Assembly (NCBI GenBank): GCA_964649825.1
Contig: CAZYQW010000071.1
Span: 33,619-97,618, forward strand
Origin: CAZYQW01 sp964649825
GTDB lineage: Bacteria; Planctomycetota; B15-G4; JADJEK01
Reading direction: 5' to 3'
DNA: 64,000 nucleotides
Position numbers and translations under genes: made by a program. Within the stretch, counting starts at the first letter, position 1. Each line of letters starts with the position of its first letter. Below, piece after piece: positions 9,662 through 19,534 of the stretch. The notes beneath the pieces are model-generated. The model made no database searches. It saw only the letters and a program-made list of their open reading frames with translations, and was not told the DNA's origin.

Positions 9662-10927
9662 ATGTCGTTCAAGTCCTGGATGTCCTCGCTCGTCTTGGCC
9701 GTCACCGTGGTCGCACTGGCCCCCGCGCAGGTGCCGTGCTTCCTCGGCGACGACGGGTTCGACACCGGGTGCTGCAAGGAGCCGCACCCGAACTTCCCGA
9801 AGTTCCCCAAGGTCGCGGAGAAGGGGGTGTATGCCTGCCTCAGGAACTGCGCCGGGGAGGCGAAGTTCGACGTCGAGGTGACGGTCGGGGAACCGCAGTT
9901 CTTCCTCTGCGACACCGCGATCATCGAGATCAAGGTGACGCCGGCGCCGGGCGGTCCCTCGATCAGCGGCAAACTGATCGCCAAGTACTCGCGCACGTGG
10001 TTCTCGACCTTCGGTGGAGGTCGCCAGGTCTGGCGCTTCCTGCTGAACGGAGACTTCGATTACGGTCCGTCCATCGGCATCGCCGGCTGCCCGGCACCGC
10101 CGCACGCGAACCCGTCGCACGTCGTCGGCAGCATCGATTACACGTGCGACCCGACCGCGGCGGACCCCGGCACGCGGATCGCCCTCAACCTGTCGCACCT
10201 CCCCGGCTGCATATCCCATGGTCCATTGAGCTCGCGACCGCTGGCCGGTGCGGCGGCTCACAACGACCGCAGCTATCACCTCATCGCGCCGAACAACTTC
10301 TCGTTCGGCGTGATCACCGACATCCAGGGGTCTCTCCGCGACGAAGCGGTCCGTTCCTCCCCGACCGGCACCTGCTTCCCGATCACGTACAAGTGCACGA
10401 GTGAAGCCGACGTCGTCGACGGTGGCATCGCGAGCGTCTTCAAGAACTGCGTCTGCGCCAATTCCCTCACCGGCGCGTGGGTCCACCAGGAGATGAAGGG
10501 CGCGGTCGCCTGCGGCCCCGCGAGCTCGGTGTTCTTCACGGTCGCCAACTTCGACCCGTCCGTTCCGCTCGGACTAGCGGCGCTGCGGCTCGGGCGTTGG
10601 TCCGGACCGTCGTGGCCGGGCGACCTCGAGCTGTCGGTCTATTACGGCTACCTCGACTACGCGGATCACTGCAGCTCGGCGGTCGACGACCTGCCGGAGT
10701 TCGTGTCGGGAGTCGGTACGAACGGCGTGCCGGGGTTCCTGTTCGGACCGAGCCCGGTCTTCCAGCCGCACCGGATCTTCCTCGACCTCCAGGACAACCT
10801 GATCCCGCAGACGCACAACCCCATCCCCGTCCCCGGCCCGACGCCGACGCTCTGCGTGCCGCTGAAGAAGGGCTTCGGGGCGCCCGCGTACAGCTCGCTG
10901 ATCTGGAACCTGAATCCGGTTCCGTGA
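9662..10927 (+). CDS. Secreted protein of unknown function, cysteine-containing
   Basis: This 421-residue protein has a signal peptide (residues 1-22, ending ALAPA before QVPC). The mature N-terminus is cysteine-rich (CFLGDDGFDTGCC, then further Cys about every 10-40 residues), which suggests disulfides in an exported protein. No family is recognised. The rest is beta-rich with no membrane segment. The ATG at 9662 has a strong GGAGGAG ribosome binding site. A hairpin just downstream (10969-11005) probably ends the transcript. Confidence 0.65.
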   Translation: MSFKSWMSSLVLAVTVVALAPAQVPCFLGDDGFDTGCCKEPHPNFPKFPKVAEKGVYACLRNCAGEAKFDVEVTVGEPQFFLCDTAIIEIKVTPAPGGPSISGKLIAKYSRTWFSTFGGGRQVWRFLLNGDFDYGPSIGIAGCPAPPHANPSHVVGSIDYTCDPTAADPGTRIALNLSHLPGCISHGPLSSRPLAGAAAHNDRSYHLIAPNNFSFGVITDIQGSLRDEAVRSSPTGTCFPITYKCTSEADVVDGGIASVFKNCVCANSLTGAWVHQEMKGAVACGPASSVFFTVANFDPSVPLGLAALRLGRWSGPSWPGDLELSVYYGYLDYADHCSSAVDDLPEFVSGVGTNGVPGFLFGPSPVFQPHRIFLDLQDNLIPQTHNPIPVPGPTPTLCVPLKKGFGAPAYSSLIWNLNPVP

Positions 10928-10968
10928 CGGCCGGCCGGCGAGCGCGATCTCGCCGACCGAGAGATTCG

Positions 10969-11005
10969 GAATCCGGGCTCGCCGAGCGGCGGGCTCGGAT
11001 TCTTC
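10969..11005 (+). terminator. Hairpin terminator after the secreted-protein gene
   Basis: Positions 10969-10983 pair with 10988-11002 over 15 base pairs, including two G-T wobbles, around the loop GAGC. A short T/C stretch follows. It lies 42 bases after the stop codon at 10927 and is better placed to end that gene than to act on the next one. The weak T-run makes the termination class uncertain. Confidence 0.5.
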
Positions 11006-11077
11006 CACTTGGAGGAAGAGAGCGTTGGAGGAAGAGAAGCACGGAAACCAACGATTCCCCTCCGCTATCTTCCTGGC

Positions 11078-11836
11078 ATGTGCGCGCTCATCCTCTTCTA
11101 TCAGCTCGTGCCGGACTTCCCCGTCGTGCTCGCCGCGAACCGCGACGAGACCTACGACCGGCCGTCCAAGCCGCCCCGTGTCGATCGCGCCCTCATCCCG
11201 TTCCTGGCGCCGGTCGATCAGCGCGCGGGCGGAACGTGGATCGGAACGAGCGCGGCCGGATTGACGGTCGCCGTCACCAATCGTCGCGGGGAAGCGAATG
11301 ACCCGTCCCGTCCGTCGCGCGGAGCGCTCGTGCGCGACGCGCTCTCGAACGGCAGCGCGGCCGCGGCGCGGGTCCACCTCCAACGAGGTCTCTCCGAGGG
11401 CGCTCCGAACGCGTTCAACCTCCTCTACGTCGACGCGCGGGACGCGTACTTCACGCGCGGCGGCGGCGGCGACGTTCCCGTGACGACGCGGCTCGACCCC
11501 GGGGTCCACGTCGTCACGAACCTCCACGAGCTGAACGAGCTGGAGCTGATCGAGGTCGAGCGAATCGCCTCGGTCGCCGGCATCAGCTCGCTCGTCGAGA
11601 CCGTATCCGCGCTCTCCGACTTCCTGAAGAACGACGAGCCGGTCGCGGCCGACGGCTTCGCGCCGTGCAAGGACCACGGCGATCGAGGAACGCGCTCGTC
11701 GACCATCATCGCGCGCGCCGACTCGGGAACTCGGACCGGCATGTTCCTCCACGCCGATGGGAACCCGCGCAGCACGCGGTACGAGGACTACTCCGACCTC
11801 CTACGCACGCTCGGCCCGAACGGCTCGGCGCGGTGA
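11078..11836 (+). CDS. NRDE/TANGO2-family protein
   Basis: This is a 252-residue protein starting MCALILFYQ. The hallmark NRDE motif appears early (VLAANRDETYDRP), followed by GGTWIGTSAAGLTVAVTNRR, as in the TANGO2/DUF833 family. The family is thought to have an Ntn-hydrolase-like fold, with Cys2 exposed after removal of Met1; its substrate is not settled, although human TANGO2 has been linked to haem and lipid handling. The start at 11078 was chosen because Cys2 is conserved; an upstream start at 11009 would bury it. It is probably a single-gene unit. Confidence 0.85.
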   Translation: MCALILFYQLVPDFPVVLAANRDETYDRPSKPPRVDRALIPFLAPVDQRAGGTWIGTSAAGLTVAVTNRRGEANDPSRPSRGALVRDALSNGSAAAARVHLQRGLSEGAPNAFNLLYVDARDAYFTRGGGGDVPVTTRLDPGVHVVTNLHELNELELIEVERIASVAGISSLVETVSALSDFLKNDEPVAADGFAPCKDHGDRGTRSSTIIARADSGTRTGMFLHADGNPRSTRYEDYSDLLRTLGPNGSAR

Positions 11837-11899
11837 AGCACCGGCGCGGGGGACCGCCATCGTCGTCGCTTCCGCGTTCGACTCGTCCTCGCGCGGACG

Positions 11900-12679
11900 C
11901 TAACGCGGCGGTTCCACCCGGAAGTCGGCGTCGCGGAGGCCGCGGTTCCAGGCCAGGTCCCTGAGGGTGATCTCCTGAACCAACGTCCCGTTCGCGTAGG
12001 ACCGCATCAGCTTCGGCACGCGGTTGCCGAGCTCGTCGGTGGCGAAGGTTTCGAAGAACGTGTCGAGAACGCCGGCAGAATCGTCGGGCAGCCGGATCCA
12101 CTCGCGCACCGCGATCGGCACGAGCGTCTCGGCGTCGAGCGAGAGGATCCACTTCCGCCCGTTCACGTCGAACTTCGCGATCCGCAGCGCGTACCCGTCC
12201 GGCCGCTTCACCGTCTCATCGATCCAGGACGGCTCGCCGGCGCCGTCCTTGAAATAGCGCAGGAGGAAGAGATGGCGCAGGAACCGATCGACCAGCACCT
12301 CGTCCATCGACACGTCGGTGCGCGTGACGTTCCCATCCGTCACTTCCACGCCCTGGGCGCCGCGGCCGACGTACTTGAGGTCGCGGCCGCCGCCGTGTTG
12401 CTCGACGCTCCAGAAGTCCGGCTTGCGCCAAAGCACGACGTAGTCGAGCTTCGTTCCCGCGCCCTCGCCGTGCGGCACGACCGACACCGACGCCATCAGA
12501 TCCTGCGCGTCCTCGACGGGGTCGCCCTCGGCGACGCTCTCCTCGAGAGCTCGCTCGAGAACGGCGTCCGCGGTGAACTCGTGCTCGACGAGGTTCCACC
12601 CGGGTGGCGGCTGCGCGTAGAAGGTGCACGAGACCAGGGCGGTGACGCCCAGGAGCAGGATCGGACGAATGAGTCGCAT
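11900..12679 (-). CDS. LolA/LppX-like lipoprotein (outer-membrane lipoprotein-sorting fold)
   Basis: This 259-residue protein has a lipoprotein signal MRLIRPILLLGVTALVSC with the lipobox Cys at residue 18. The body has the pattern of the LolA-like half-barrel: an early helix with repeated AVLERALEESV, then a long series of strands such as KWILSLDAETLVPIAV and NRVPKLMRSYANG. Proteins of this type bind lipid or lipid anchors in the periplasm; the family assignment rests on pattern only. ATG 12679 was chosen because it puts the signal peptide at the N-terminus. It is divergent from the gene at 12846. Confidence 0.6.
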   Translation of the reverse strand: MRLIRPILLLGVTALVSCTFYAQPPPGWNLVEHEFTADAVLERALEESVAEGDPVEDAQDLMASVSVVPHGEGAGTKLDYVVLWRKPDFWSVEQHGGGRDLKYVGRGAQGVEVTDGNVTRTDVSMDEVLVDRFLRHLFLLRYFKDGAGEPSWIDETVKRPDGYALRIAKFDVNGRKWILSLDAETLVPIAVREWIRLPDDSAGVLDTFFETFATDELGNRVPKLMRSYANGTLVQEITLRDLAWNRGLRDADFRVEPPR

Positions 12680-12845
12680 CGGGCGGAAGCTACCAAACGG
12701 CAACCGGCGAAGCATCTGCCTGTCGAGTCGGGTGAGATGGTCGAGTCGGGGTGGTCGAGTCACTACGCGACCTGAACGTGGCGTTCATGAAGCGAGCCTC
12801 GCGATTCGGTAGAGTCCTTCGTTCCCCACGAACCGAGACCGACCC

Positions 12846-14783
12846 ATGCGCCGACGCCGCTCCCGATTCGAGTTCACCCGCCGCATCTCGTTCCTCGTCG
12901 TCTCCGGCCTCGTGGGAGCGCGATCCGCCACGGCCCTCGCGCAGGACGCGCCGGCCCCCCGGCCGGAAGCGCCGCCGGCGATCGTCCTCGACGGCGAGTT
13001 CGACGACTGGCCCGCCGGCGTTCGCGCCGTCGCCGACGGTGACTACCTCTACGTGCGGTTCGCCCCGCCCGACCGGTTCACGCTTCAGGGAGGAACCCGC
13101 TCGTCGCAGCTCGAGATCGACCTCGACGGCCGGTCCGACACCGGACGACCGGCCTACGCGGCCGATCTCGGGGTCGACCTGGAGATCGCCTTCAGCCCCC
13201 CGTCTCCCGAGGCGGGGAAGCCGCCGCGCGTCGGGGTCGAGATCCGCAGCTATCGCGAGCACGCGATCTTCGACGTGATCGATCACGCCGAGGTCGGCCT
13301 GATCTTCGCGCCGACGTATGCGGCCGCCGAGTACGAGCTCCGTCTCTCGCGCCACGCCGAACTCGCGGAGCCGAACGGCTCGCGTTGGAGCCGCTCGTCG
13401 CGCGTCCGCTCGCGCTATTCGGTCCAGGACGCGCGCGGTAAGTTTCGATTCGACGGCGTCGTAGCGGTCGAGCTCCCGCCGCGGTCGCAGCCGTCGGGCC
13501 CGACCGGCGTCCCTCCCGCGCGCCTCGCGAAGACCGCGCGGATCGTATCGTGGAACATCGAGCAGGCCGCGCCGCGCGACAACCCGACGCCGTTCGCGCG
13601 CATCCTCCGCCACTTGAACGCCGACGTCATCCTCTTCCAGGAGTGGTGGAAGACGTCGGCGCGCGAGCTCGAGGCATGGATGAGCGCGAACGTCCCGTCC
13701 GAGACGCCGTGGAGGGCCGTCACGTTCGGCGACCTCGGCGTCGCGGTCGTCTCCCGCCACAAGACGACTGAGTTCCTGAAGAAGGAGATCGAGCCTCATC
13801 GCGAGGTGCACGGGCGGCCGCGACCCGTCCGCTGCGCGGGCGCCACGGTGGAGACGCCGATCGGACGGCTGAGCGCGTTCAGCCTGCATCTGAAGGCGCG
13901 CGGGGCGATGGGGACATGGGAGGACGAGCTCCGAGTGGTCGAGGCCGAGTCGGTGAACGAGACCCTGCGGCGCACGTTCGGAAAGGACCGCACCCGCGCC
14001 TGCATTCTCTCCGGAGACATGAACCTCGTCGGCACGCGCGACCCGCTCGATCGGCTGGCGGCGAAGCTCGACGCGGACGGCTCCGACCTGACGATCGTCG
14101 ACGCCGCGGTCGTGGGCGGTCGCGCCAAGTACACCTGGACCCACTCGCCCAATCGATTCACGCCGGGACGCCTCGACTTCGCGGCGATCTCGGATTCGAC
14201 GCTGGACGTCCGGCAGGCGTTCGTGCTCGACACCGAACTCCTCGCGCCGGCGTTCCTCGAGGCGAACGACCTGCGCGCCGGCGACTCTCGTGCGACCGAC
14301 CACCGGCCGCTCGTGGTCGACCTCGCGGCGAAGGGCACCGGCGCGCCGCCGCTCGTTCCGGTGACGGGCGACGAGCTGTCGCGGCGCGTGGCCGGAGCGA
14401 AGGGACACCCGGTCGTCGTCAACTTCTGGGCGACCTGGTGCGTGCCCTGCGTTCGAGAGCTGCCCGATCTGCTGCGCGTGTACGAGGACGCCAACGCGAG
14501 CGGGGTCGAGCTGATCCTCGTGTCGTGCGACTTCGATGGCGACGAGGAGAAGGCGCGCGTGCTCCTCGAGCAGATCGGTGTCGACTTCACCACCTACCGG
14601 AAGCAAGGCAAGGACGACCCGTTCATCGCCGCGTTCGATCCCGACTGGGAGGGGACGCTACCGACGACGATGGTCTTCGACGCGGACGGCGTGAAGCAGG
14701 GGCAGCACGTCGGCCAGGCGTCGTACGCGGAGCTCCGCGCGATGGTCGACGCGGTCCTCGGCGCCGGGGACGGGTCGCGGTAA
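12846..14783 (+). CDS. Exported CBM9-like / endonuclease-exonuclease-phosphatase / TlpA-thioredoxin fusion
   Basis: This 645-residue protein starts with a signal peptide (about 1-33, ending ATALAQ). Domain 1 (about 45-215) begins IVLDGEFDDWP, as in CBM9/DOMON-like domains. Domain 2 (about 230-490) is an EEP-family hydrolase: RIVSWNIEQ, ILFQEW (metal Glu), SLHLKAR, LSGDMNLVG and ATDHRPL supply the expected Asn, Glu, His, Asp and Asp-His. Domain 3 (about 495-640) is a TlpA/ResA-like thioredoxin with FWATWCVPC. The EEP domain would cleave phosphodiesters or phosphomonoesters, and the thioredoxin would reduce or exchange disulfides, both outside the cytoplasm. I do not know this three-part order from a named family. 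It is a single gene with its own promoter region. Confidence 0.85.
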   Translation: MRRRRSRFEFTRRISFLVVSGLVGARSATALAQDAPAPRPEAPPAIVLDGEFDDWPAGVRAVADGDYLYVRFAPPDRFTLQGGTRSSQLEIDLDGRSDTGRPAYAADLGVDLEIAFSPPSPEAGKPPRVGVEIRSYREHAIFDVIDHAEVGLIFAPTYAAAEYELRLSRHAELAEPNGSRWSRSSRVRSRYSVQDARGKFRFDGVVAVELPPRSQPSGPTGVPPARLAKTARIVSWNIEQAAPRDNPTPFARILRHLNADVILFQEWWKTSARELEAWMSANVPSETPWRAVTFGDLGVAVVSRHKTTEFLKKEIEPHREVHGRPRPVRCAGATVETPIGRLSAFSLHLKARGAMGTWEDELRVVEAESVNETLRRTFGKDRTRACILSGDMNLVGTRDPLDRLAAKLDADGSDLTIVDAAVVGGRAKYTWTHSPNRFTPGRLDFAAISDSTLDVRQAFVLDTELLAPAFLEANDLRAGDSRATDHRPLVVDLAAKGTGAPPLVPVTGDELSRRVAGAKGHPVVVNFWATWCVPCVRELPDLLRVYEDANASGVELILVSCDFDGDEEKARVLLEQIGVDFTTYRKQGKDDPFIAAFDPDWEGTLPTTMVFDADGVKQGQHVGQASYAELRAMVDAVLGAGDGSR

Positions 14784-14934
14784 CCCTACCGGATTCATGC
14801 CCGTCGTCGCGGCGACGGTGCGACGATCACGAGTCGCGCGAGGTCGAGGACCGCGTCCGCTGACGCTCCGCCGCTCCACGACCGTGAAACCGAGTACACT
14901 GATCCGGCTCCAGTGAGTTCGGCACGCGGTTCCC

Positions 14935-17655
14935 ATGCTCCCCTCAGACGACGATCGGATCGCCGAGACCCTCGCTCGATGCCTCGAGGCGCGCGAGCGC
15001 GGCGAACCCGTCGACCTCCACGTCCTCTGCGGCGGCGACTCCGTGCTCGAGCGGCGCGTCGAAGCGTTGCTCGGGTTCGACGCCCACGCGATGCGGGAAC
15101 TGCGCGCCCGGAGCTCCGCGCGGAACGGGGCCGCGGCCGGCGAGGGCGTCGATCTCCCGCCGCGACTCGGCGAGTTCGCGATCATCGCACGGCTCGGCTC
15201 GGGCGGGATGGGCAAGGTCTACCTCGCCGAGCAGAGCTCGCTGCGCCGCCTCGTCGCGCTCAAGGTGTTCGACGCCTCGCTCTTCCCCGACGCGGCCTCG
15301 ATCGCGCGGTTTCGGCGCGAGGCCGAGATCACCGCCGCGCTCGAGCATCCGAGCATCGTGCCGATCCACGCGATCGGCGTGGACGGCGATCGCCACTACA
15401 TCGCCATGAAGTGGCTGACCGGTCCCGGGCTCGATCGGCTCGAGCAGCCCGTCCCGCCCGACGAGGTCGCGCGCATCGGCATCGCGGTCGCGCGCGCCCT
15501 CGACCAGGCCCACCGCGGCGGAGTGGTCCATCGCGACGTGAAACCCGGCAACGTGATCCTCGACGACGGCCACCCGGTCGTCGTCGACTTCGGACTCTGC
15601 CGTCCCGTGGCCGAACCAACGATGACCGGACGGGGCGTCGTGCCGGGCACGCTTCCCTACATGCCTCCGGACGCGTTTCGCAACGGCGCGGCCGAGACGC
15701 ATCCGCGTGTCGACGTCTACGGGCTCGGCGCGACGTTGTACGAGCTCGCGGCAGGACGGCCTCCCTTCGAGGCCGACTCGCCCGAGCGCCTGATCCACGA
15801 CATCCTGCATCGGGAGCCGGCGCCGCTGCACCTCGCGCGAAGGGACCGCGACCTCGAGACGATCCTCCTGCGTGCGCTCGCGAAGGAGCCGAGCCAGCGG
15901 TTCGCCACCTGCCAGGAACTCGCCGACGAGCTGGAGCGCTTTCGCTCGGGCGAGGAGATCCTCTCCCAGCGCGCGGGACCCGTGAGCCGGAGCATCCGAT
16001 TCGTGCGTCGCCGCCGCGTCGCGAGCGTCGCGGTCATGGCCGCGACCGTGCTGTTCGCGCTGTTCACCCGTGGCATCCTCCAGGACCGGGAGCGCCTGGC
16101 CCAGGGCGCGAGCTCGCTCGACGCTGCTCTCGCGTCGCGCGACCGCCTTCGAGCTCGGACCGTGCTCGACACGCTCGTGGAACAGTACGGTCCGACCGGC
16201 CGCGGCATCCCCGAGCTGGTTCGACACGTCCAGCGGCTCGAGGCGGAGGAGGCCCTCATCGACCTCGTCATGGACCGCCGCGAAGACGTCGCGCCGAAGA
16301 CGCTCGACGACGCGCTGGCGCGCCTTCGCTCCACGGGGGACATCGACGACGCGCCGCGCTATGTCCAGCTCGCGATCGCACTCGTCCACCTCTACCGCAA
16401 CGAGACCGAGCGCGCCGTCGAACGCCTCGCCACGCTGGAGCGATCGACACGCGCCGACGGAGGCTCCGGGCGGGCCACCGCCGCGATCCGCGCCTGCATC
16501 TCGCCCACCACCGCTCGTGACGCCGATCTCGATCTGCAGGACGAGCCGCGCGTCGCCCTCGAGCACGTGTTCACGGCGCTCGCGCTGCGGATCCTCTCGC
16601 GCTCGAACGACGAGTGGAAGGCGGAGCTCGAGCGGGCCCTCTCGCTCGACCCGCGCGACGCCCGGGCGATGTACGTCCGCGCCCGGCTGCTTTTCGCCGA
16701 GGGCGAATACGAAAGCGCGCGCATCGCGTTCGAGTATCTCGCGCCGGCCGGACACGCCGAGGCGACGCGACAGACGTTCATCGCGTGGCTCGACGTCGTC
16801 GACGGGGACCCCGACGCCGCGTTGGCTCGCACGGACGCCATCCCGTCCGGCGAGCGGACGCCTCGGACGTACCTGGTGCGGGCGGATGCCTGGCGGAGGA
16901 AGGACGCACCGGACGCCGTGACCCGGGAGCTCGAGGCCGCGCTCGCGCGGTGGCCGAACGCGCCACAGGTCAACATCGGGCTGGGCGCGTGGCGTTGGGA
17001 GCAGGCGCGCGAACTCGCGCAAGCGACGGGAGACGCGACCATCGCCGCGAGCGAGATCGCGCGTGCGAAGCAGGAAGCTCGCGAGCGCTTCGCCGCCGCG
17101 CTCCAGAACGCGTCGTTCGGACACCAGCACGAGGCGGCCCGCCTCCACGTGCTGATCGCCGCCGCGGACGACGAGATCGCGGCGCCCGGCGTCGGCCCGA
17201 ACCGGCTTCTCGACGTCGCCCTGCGCCTGAGGGAGTTCGCCGACTCGTGCCAGGACGTGAACGTGAAGGCGCGCGCGCTCGACTACGTCGGCACCCTGTC
17301 CCACCAAGCCGGCGACTTCGGGGCCGCGCTGCGCGCCCATCGCGACGCGCTCGAGGCGGAACCGGACTCGATCCGCGCGCGCCTCGGCATCGCGCGGCTC
17401 CTGTGCGAGTCGAAGCGCGGGTTCGACGAGGTCGAGCGCCGGGCGGACGAGGTCCGCGCCCGCGAGGGACGCGGACGCGTTGCACCGACCTTCGACGAGA
17501 TCACCGAGGCGATGTTCTACTCGGCCATCGTCGCGTTCTTCGGCCGCCGCAACGACGAGTGCCACGCGCTGGCGACGCGGGCGCTCGAGCGTGAACCGGC
17601 GGACCCGAAGCTCCGCGCGCTCTGCGCCAAACTCGTCGCGAGCTCGACGCCCTGA
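14935..17655 (+). CDS. Membrane Ser/Thr protein kinase with TPR-rich C-terminus
   Basis: This protein has 906 residues. An N-terminal segment of about 75 residues (RGEPVDLHVLCGGDS) is typical of planctomycete kinases. The Hanks-type kinase domain (about 82-345) shows GSGGMGKVY, the VALK lysine, HRDVKPGNVIL and DFGLCRP. Near position 340 the pattern SLGRGEE-like linker leads to one membrane span at about 363-382. The rest is helical, with TPR-like pairs (ALSLDPRDARAMYVRARLL, AHRDALEAEPDSIRARLGIARLL). This implies a signalling kinase whose C-terminal part binds a partner across the membrane. The HRD and DFG residues are intact, so it should be active. It ends 15 bases before the convergent gene at 17671. 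Confidence 0.9.
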   Translation: MLPSDDDRIAETLARCLEARERGEPVDLHVLCGGDSVLERRVEALLGFDAHAMRELRARSSARNGAAAGEGVDLPPRLGEFAIIARLGSGGMGKVYLAEQSSLRRLVALKVFDASLFPDAASIARFRREAEITAALEHPSIVPIHAIGVDGDRHYIAMKWLTGPGLDRLEQPVPPDEVARIGIAVARALDQAHRGGVVHRDVKPGNVILDDGHPVVVDFGLCRPVAEPTMTGRGVVPGTLPYMPPDAFRNGAAETHPRVDVYGLGATLYELAAGRPPFEADSPERLIHDILHREPAPLHLARRDRDLETILLRALAKEPSQRFATCQELADELERFRSGEEILSQRAGPVSRSIRFVRRRRVASVAVMAATVLFALFTRGILQDRERLAQGASSLDAALASRDRLRARTVLDTLVEQYGPTGRGIPELVRHVQRLEAEEALIDLVMDRREDVAPKTLDDALARLRSTGDIDDAPRYVQLAIALVHLYRNETERAVERLATLERSTRADGGSGRATAAIRACISPTTARDADLDLQDEPRVALEHVFTALALRILSRSNDEWKAELERALSLDPRDARAMYVRARLLFAEGEYESARIAFEYLAPAGHAEATRQTFIAWLDVVDGDPDAALARTDAIPSGERTPRTYLVRADAWRRKDAPDAVTRELEAALARWPNAPQVNIGLGAWRWEQARELAQATGDATIAASEIARAKQEARERFAAALQNASFGHQHEAARLHVLIAAADDEIAAPGVGPNRLLDVALRLREFADSCQDVNVKARALDYVGTLSHQAGDFGAALRAHRDALEAEPDSIRARLGIARLLCESKRGFDEVERRADEVRAREGRGRVAPTFDEITEAMFYSAIVAFFGRRNDECHALATRALEREPADPKLRALCAKLVASSTP

Positions 17656-17670
17656 TCGACTCTCGAGTCG

Positions 17671-18840
17671 TCAGGGGACGACCAACGCGCCCCAACCCGA
17701 GCTCGAGAGGTCGATCGAGCCGAGCGGCGACTTGATCTTCGCCACCTGGATCTCGTCGCCGGACGAGACGAACGAAGTGACGTCGACCGCGATCAGTTGG
17801 GCGCCCACGATCACCCCCGGGAGGAAGTAGGTCGTCTCCTCGTGCTTGATCGACACGAAGATCGGCCCCACCATGTTCTGGATCGGCAGCATCGCGTGGA
17901 TCCCGAGGGGGCCGCGGTCGGCGACCACCGGTTTGATCGCGATCGCGTCGTTCTTCCAGTAGTCATCGCCGCCGTTCGGCAAGGGGATGCCGACGTCGAA
18001 CGAGATGCTCGCGGTGGGCCCGGTCTGCACCAGCAGGTCGCCGAAGTCGAAGTCGACCGGGTCGAGCGTGTCCTCGTCGTTGTCGGCGGGCATCGGGTCC
18101 ACCGGGCCGAGGTTGATCGGCTGCACGATGATCTTCATCGGGATTCCCATCCCCGCGATCTGGCTGAGGCCGTAGTCGTCGTCCGTGCAGAAGGCTTGCA
18201 GCTCGGACAGGCCCGCCGTGAGGATGATCACCGAGTCCATCACGTTCTCCGCGTCGAAGAGAGTGGAGTTCATGGACGTCGATGGCAGCAGCCGTGCCTC
18301 CCACGTTCGTTGGATCTGAGGCTTGCCGGCCGAGCCGTCATGGAGGACCCACGAGTCGCAATCGACGTCCCAGTCGCGGGGAATCCCCCCGTCGCCGGTG
18401 ATGGCGAGAAGAGGCTGCGAGTACGGCCGAGACGAGTCGTTCGTCATCGCGTCGAGGAGTGCGCTCGCTCGGGTCGTGTCGACCCGGACGTACGGGTAAG
18501 TGGAATCGAGGATCCAGCCCCCCCACACCGCGGTCACCGGCGCGAACGACGGAGCGGTCCAGGGGTACGCGGCGTTGACACCGACGATGAAGTCGTGATT
18601 CGCCTGCGTCGTCGCGTCGTTCGGATCGAGCTCCACCTTCGCGATCACCCCGACCCAGCTTCCCGGCTCCCCGGTGAGCTGGATGGCGAAGACCCGCCCT
18701 TCGGCGTCCAACTGCCACGGCCCATCTCCGACGCGGACCAGGAGCTCGACCGGTTCGTAGGAGCTCAGATCGGGTACGGCCGCGCGGCCCACCGTGGCCG
18801 CCACGACGGACACACTCAGCAGTAGCGCCACTGTGCGCAT
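17671..18840 (-). CDS. Secreted protein of unknown function
   Basis: This 389-residue protein has a signal peptide (1-20, MRTVALLLSVSVVAATVGRA). The body is beta-rich and acidic, with no family I recognise. The stretch PMPADNDEDTLDPVDFDFGD is notably Asp-rich. GAGGTG lies just before the ATG. It follows the ECF sigma gene on the same strand with a 94-base gap, so it could be a direct target or partner of that sigma factor; this is inferred from position only. Confidence 0.6.
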   Translation of the reverse strand: MRTVALLLSVSVVAATVGRAAVPDLSSYEPVELLVRVGDGPWQLDAEGRVFAIQLTGEPGSWVGVIAKVELDPNDATTQANHDFIVGVNAAYPWTAPSFAPVTAVWGGWILDSTYPYVRVDTTRASALLDAMTNDSSRPYSQPLLAITGDGGIPRDWDVDCDSWVLHDGSAGKPQIQRTWEARLLPSTSMNSTLFDAENVMDSVIILTAGLSELQAFCTDDDYGLSQIAGMGIPMKIIVQPINLGPVDPMPADNDEDTLDPVDFDFGDLLVQTGPTASISFDVGIPLPNGGDDYWKNDAIAIKPVVADRGPLGIHAMLPIQNMVGPIFVSIKHEETTYFLPGVIVGAQLIAVDVTSFVSSGDEIQVAKIKSPLGSIDLSSSGWGALVVP

Positions 18841-18934
18841 GGGTTCACCTCGTTTAGAGCCTGGAGTCGGACCATTGGTCTCGGGCGGAGGTCCGCTCGC
18901 GCCGCTACACGGTTTCTCGAGAAACGTCGCCGAA

Positions 18935-19534
18935 TCAGCGGCTTGCCCGCGCCAGCCGCAGCCGCTCGCATTCCAGCGCCAGCGCCACCCGCGCCCGCGT
19001 AAGCAGGACGCGGCATCCGCTCTCGGATCGCCCCATCTCCTGGGCGACTTGGCGGTGCGAGCAGCCCTCGATCACGTGAAGTCGGATGATCCGCTGGAAC
19101 TCCTCCGACAGTCGCACCAGCGCGCGGTCGACGAGCTCGACGTCCTCGCGGTACGCGAGGACGGAGCCGGGCGACGGCGCCGCACGACCCAACGACGCCT
19201 CGTCCGGCTCCGACGAGCCGGAGCCGAGCGGTGCTCCTTCGGCCCGCTTGAGCGCGCCGAAGAACCTCCCGCGATCCTGGATCGTTCGCTGGAGGAGCGT
19301 CTCGAGCCAGCGTACGAACGTCGGCTCGTTCTCTCCCTGGAACCCGCGCACCGATCGGACCACGTCGACGAAGGTGCTCTGGATCACGTCCGAGAGATTC
19401 ATCCGCGCCCTGAGCCCGTCACCGAGCTGGCCCCGCGCGACTTGGACGAGGTGTCGTCGATGCCGGATCAGCAACCGCTCGAGCGCCTCGCGGTCGCCCA
19501 TTCGGGCCTTCAAGACATCGTCGGAGTTCGCCAT
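18935..19534 (-). CDS. ECF-type RNA polymerase sigma factor
   Basis: This 199-residue protein has a sigma-2 region (about 5-75: ALERLLIRHRRHLVQVARGQ...NLSDVIQSTFVDVVRSV) and a sigma-4 helix-turn-helix (about 135-190: IEGCSHRQVAQEMGRSESG). The linker is longer than in most ECF factors, as in the planctomycete groups that lie near protein kinases. Here a kinase gene (14935-17655) is 1.3 kb away on the other strand. No anti-sigma gene is adjacent, so control through phosphorylation or transcription is possible but not shown. Confidence 0.88.
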   Translation of the reverse strand: MANSDDVLKARMGDREALERLLIRHRRHLVQVARGQLGDGLRARMNLSDVIQSTFVDVVRSVRGFQGENEPTFVRWLETLLQRTIQDRGRFFGALKRAEGAPLGSGSSEPDEASLGRAAPSPGSVLAYREDVELVDRALVRLSEEFQRIIRLHVIEGCSHRQVAQEMGRSESGCRVLLTRARVALALECERLRLARASR

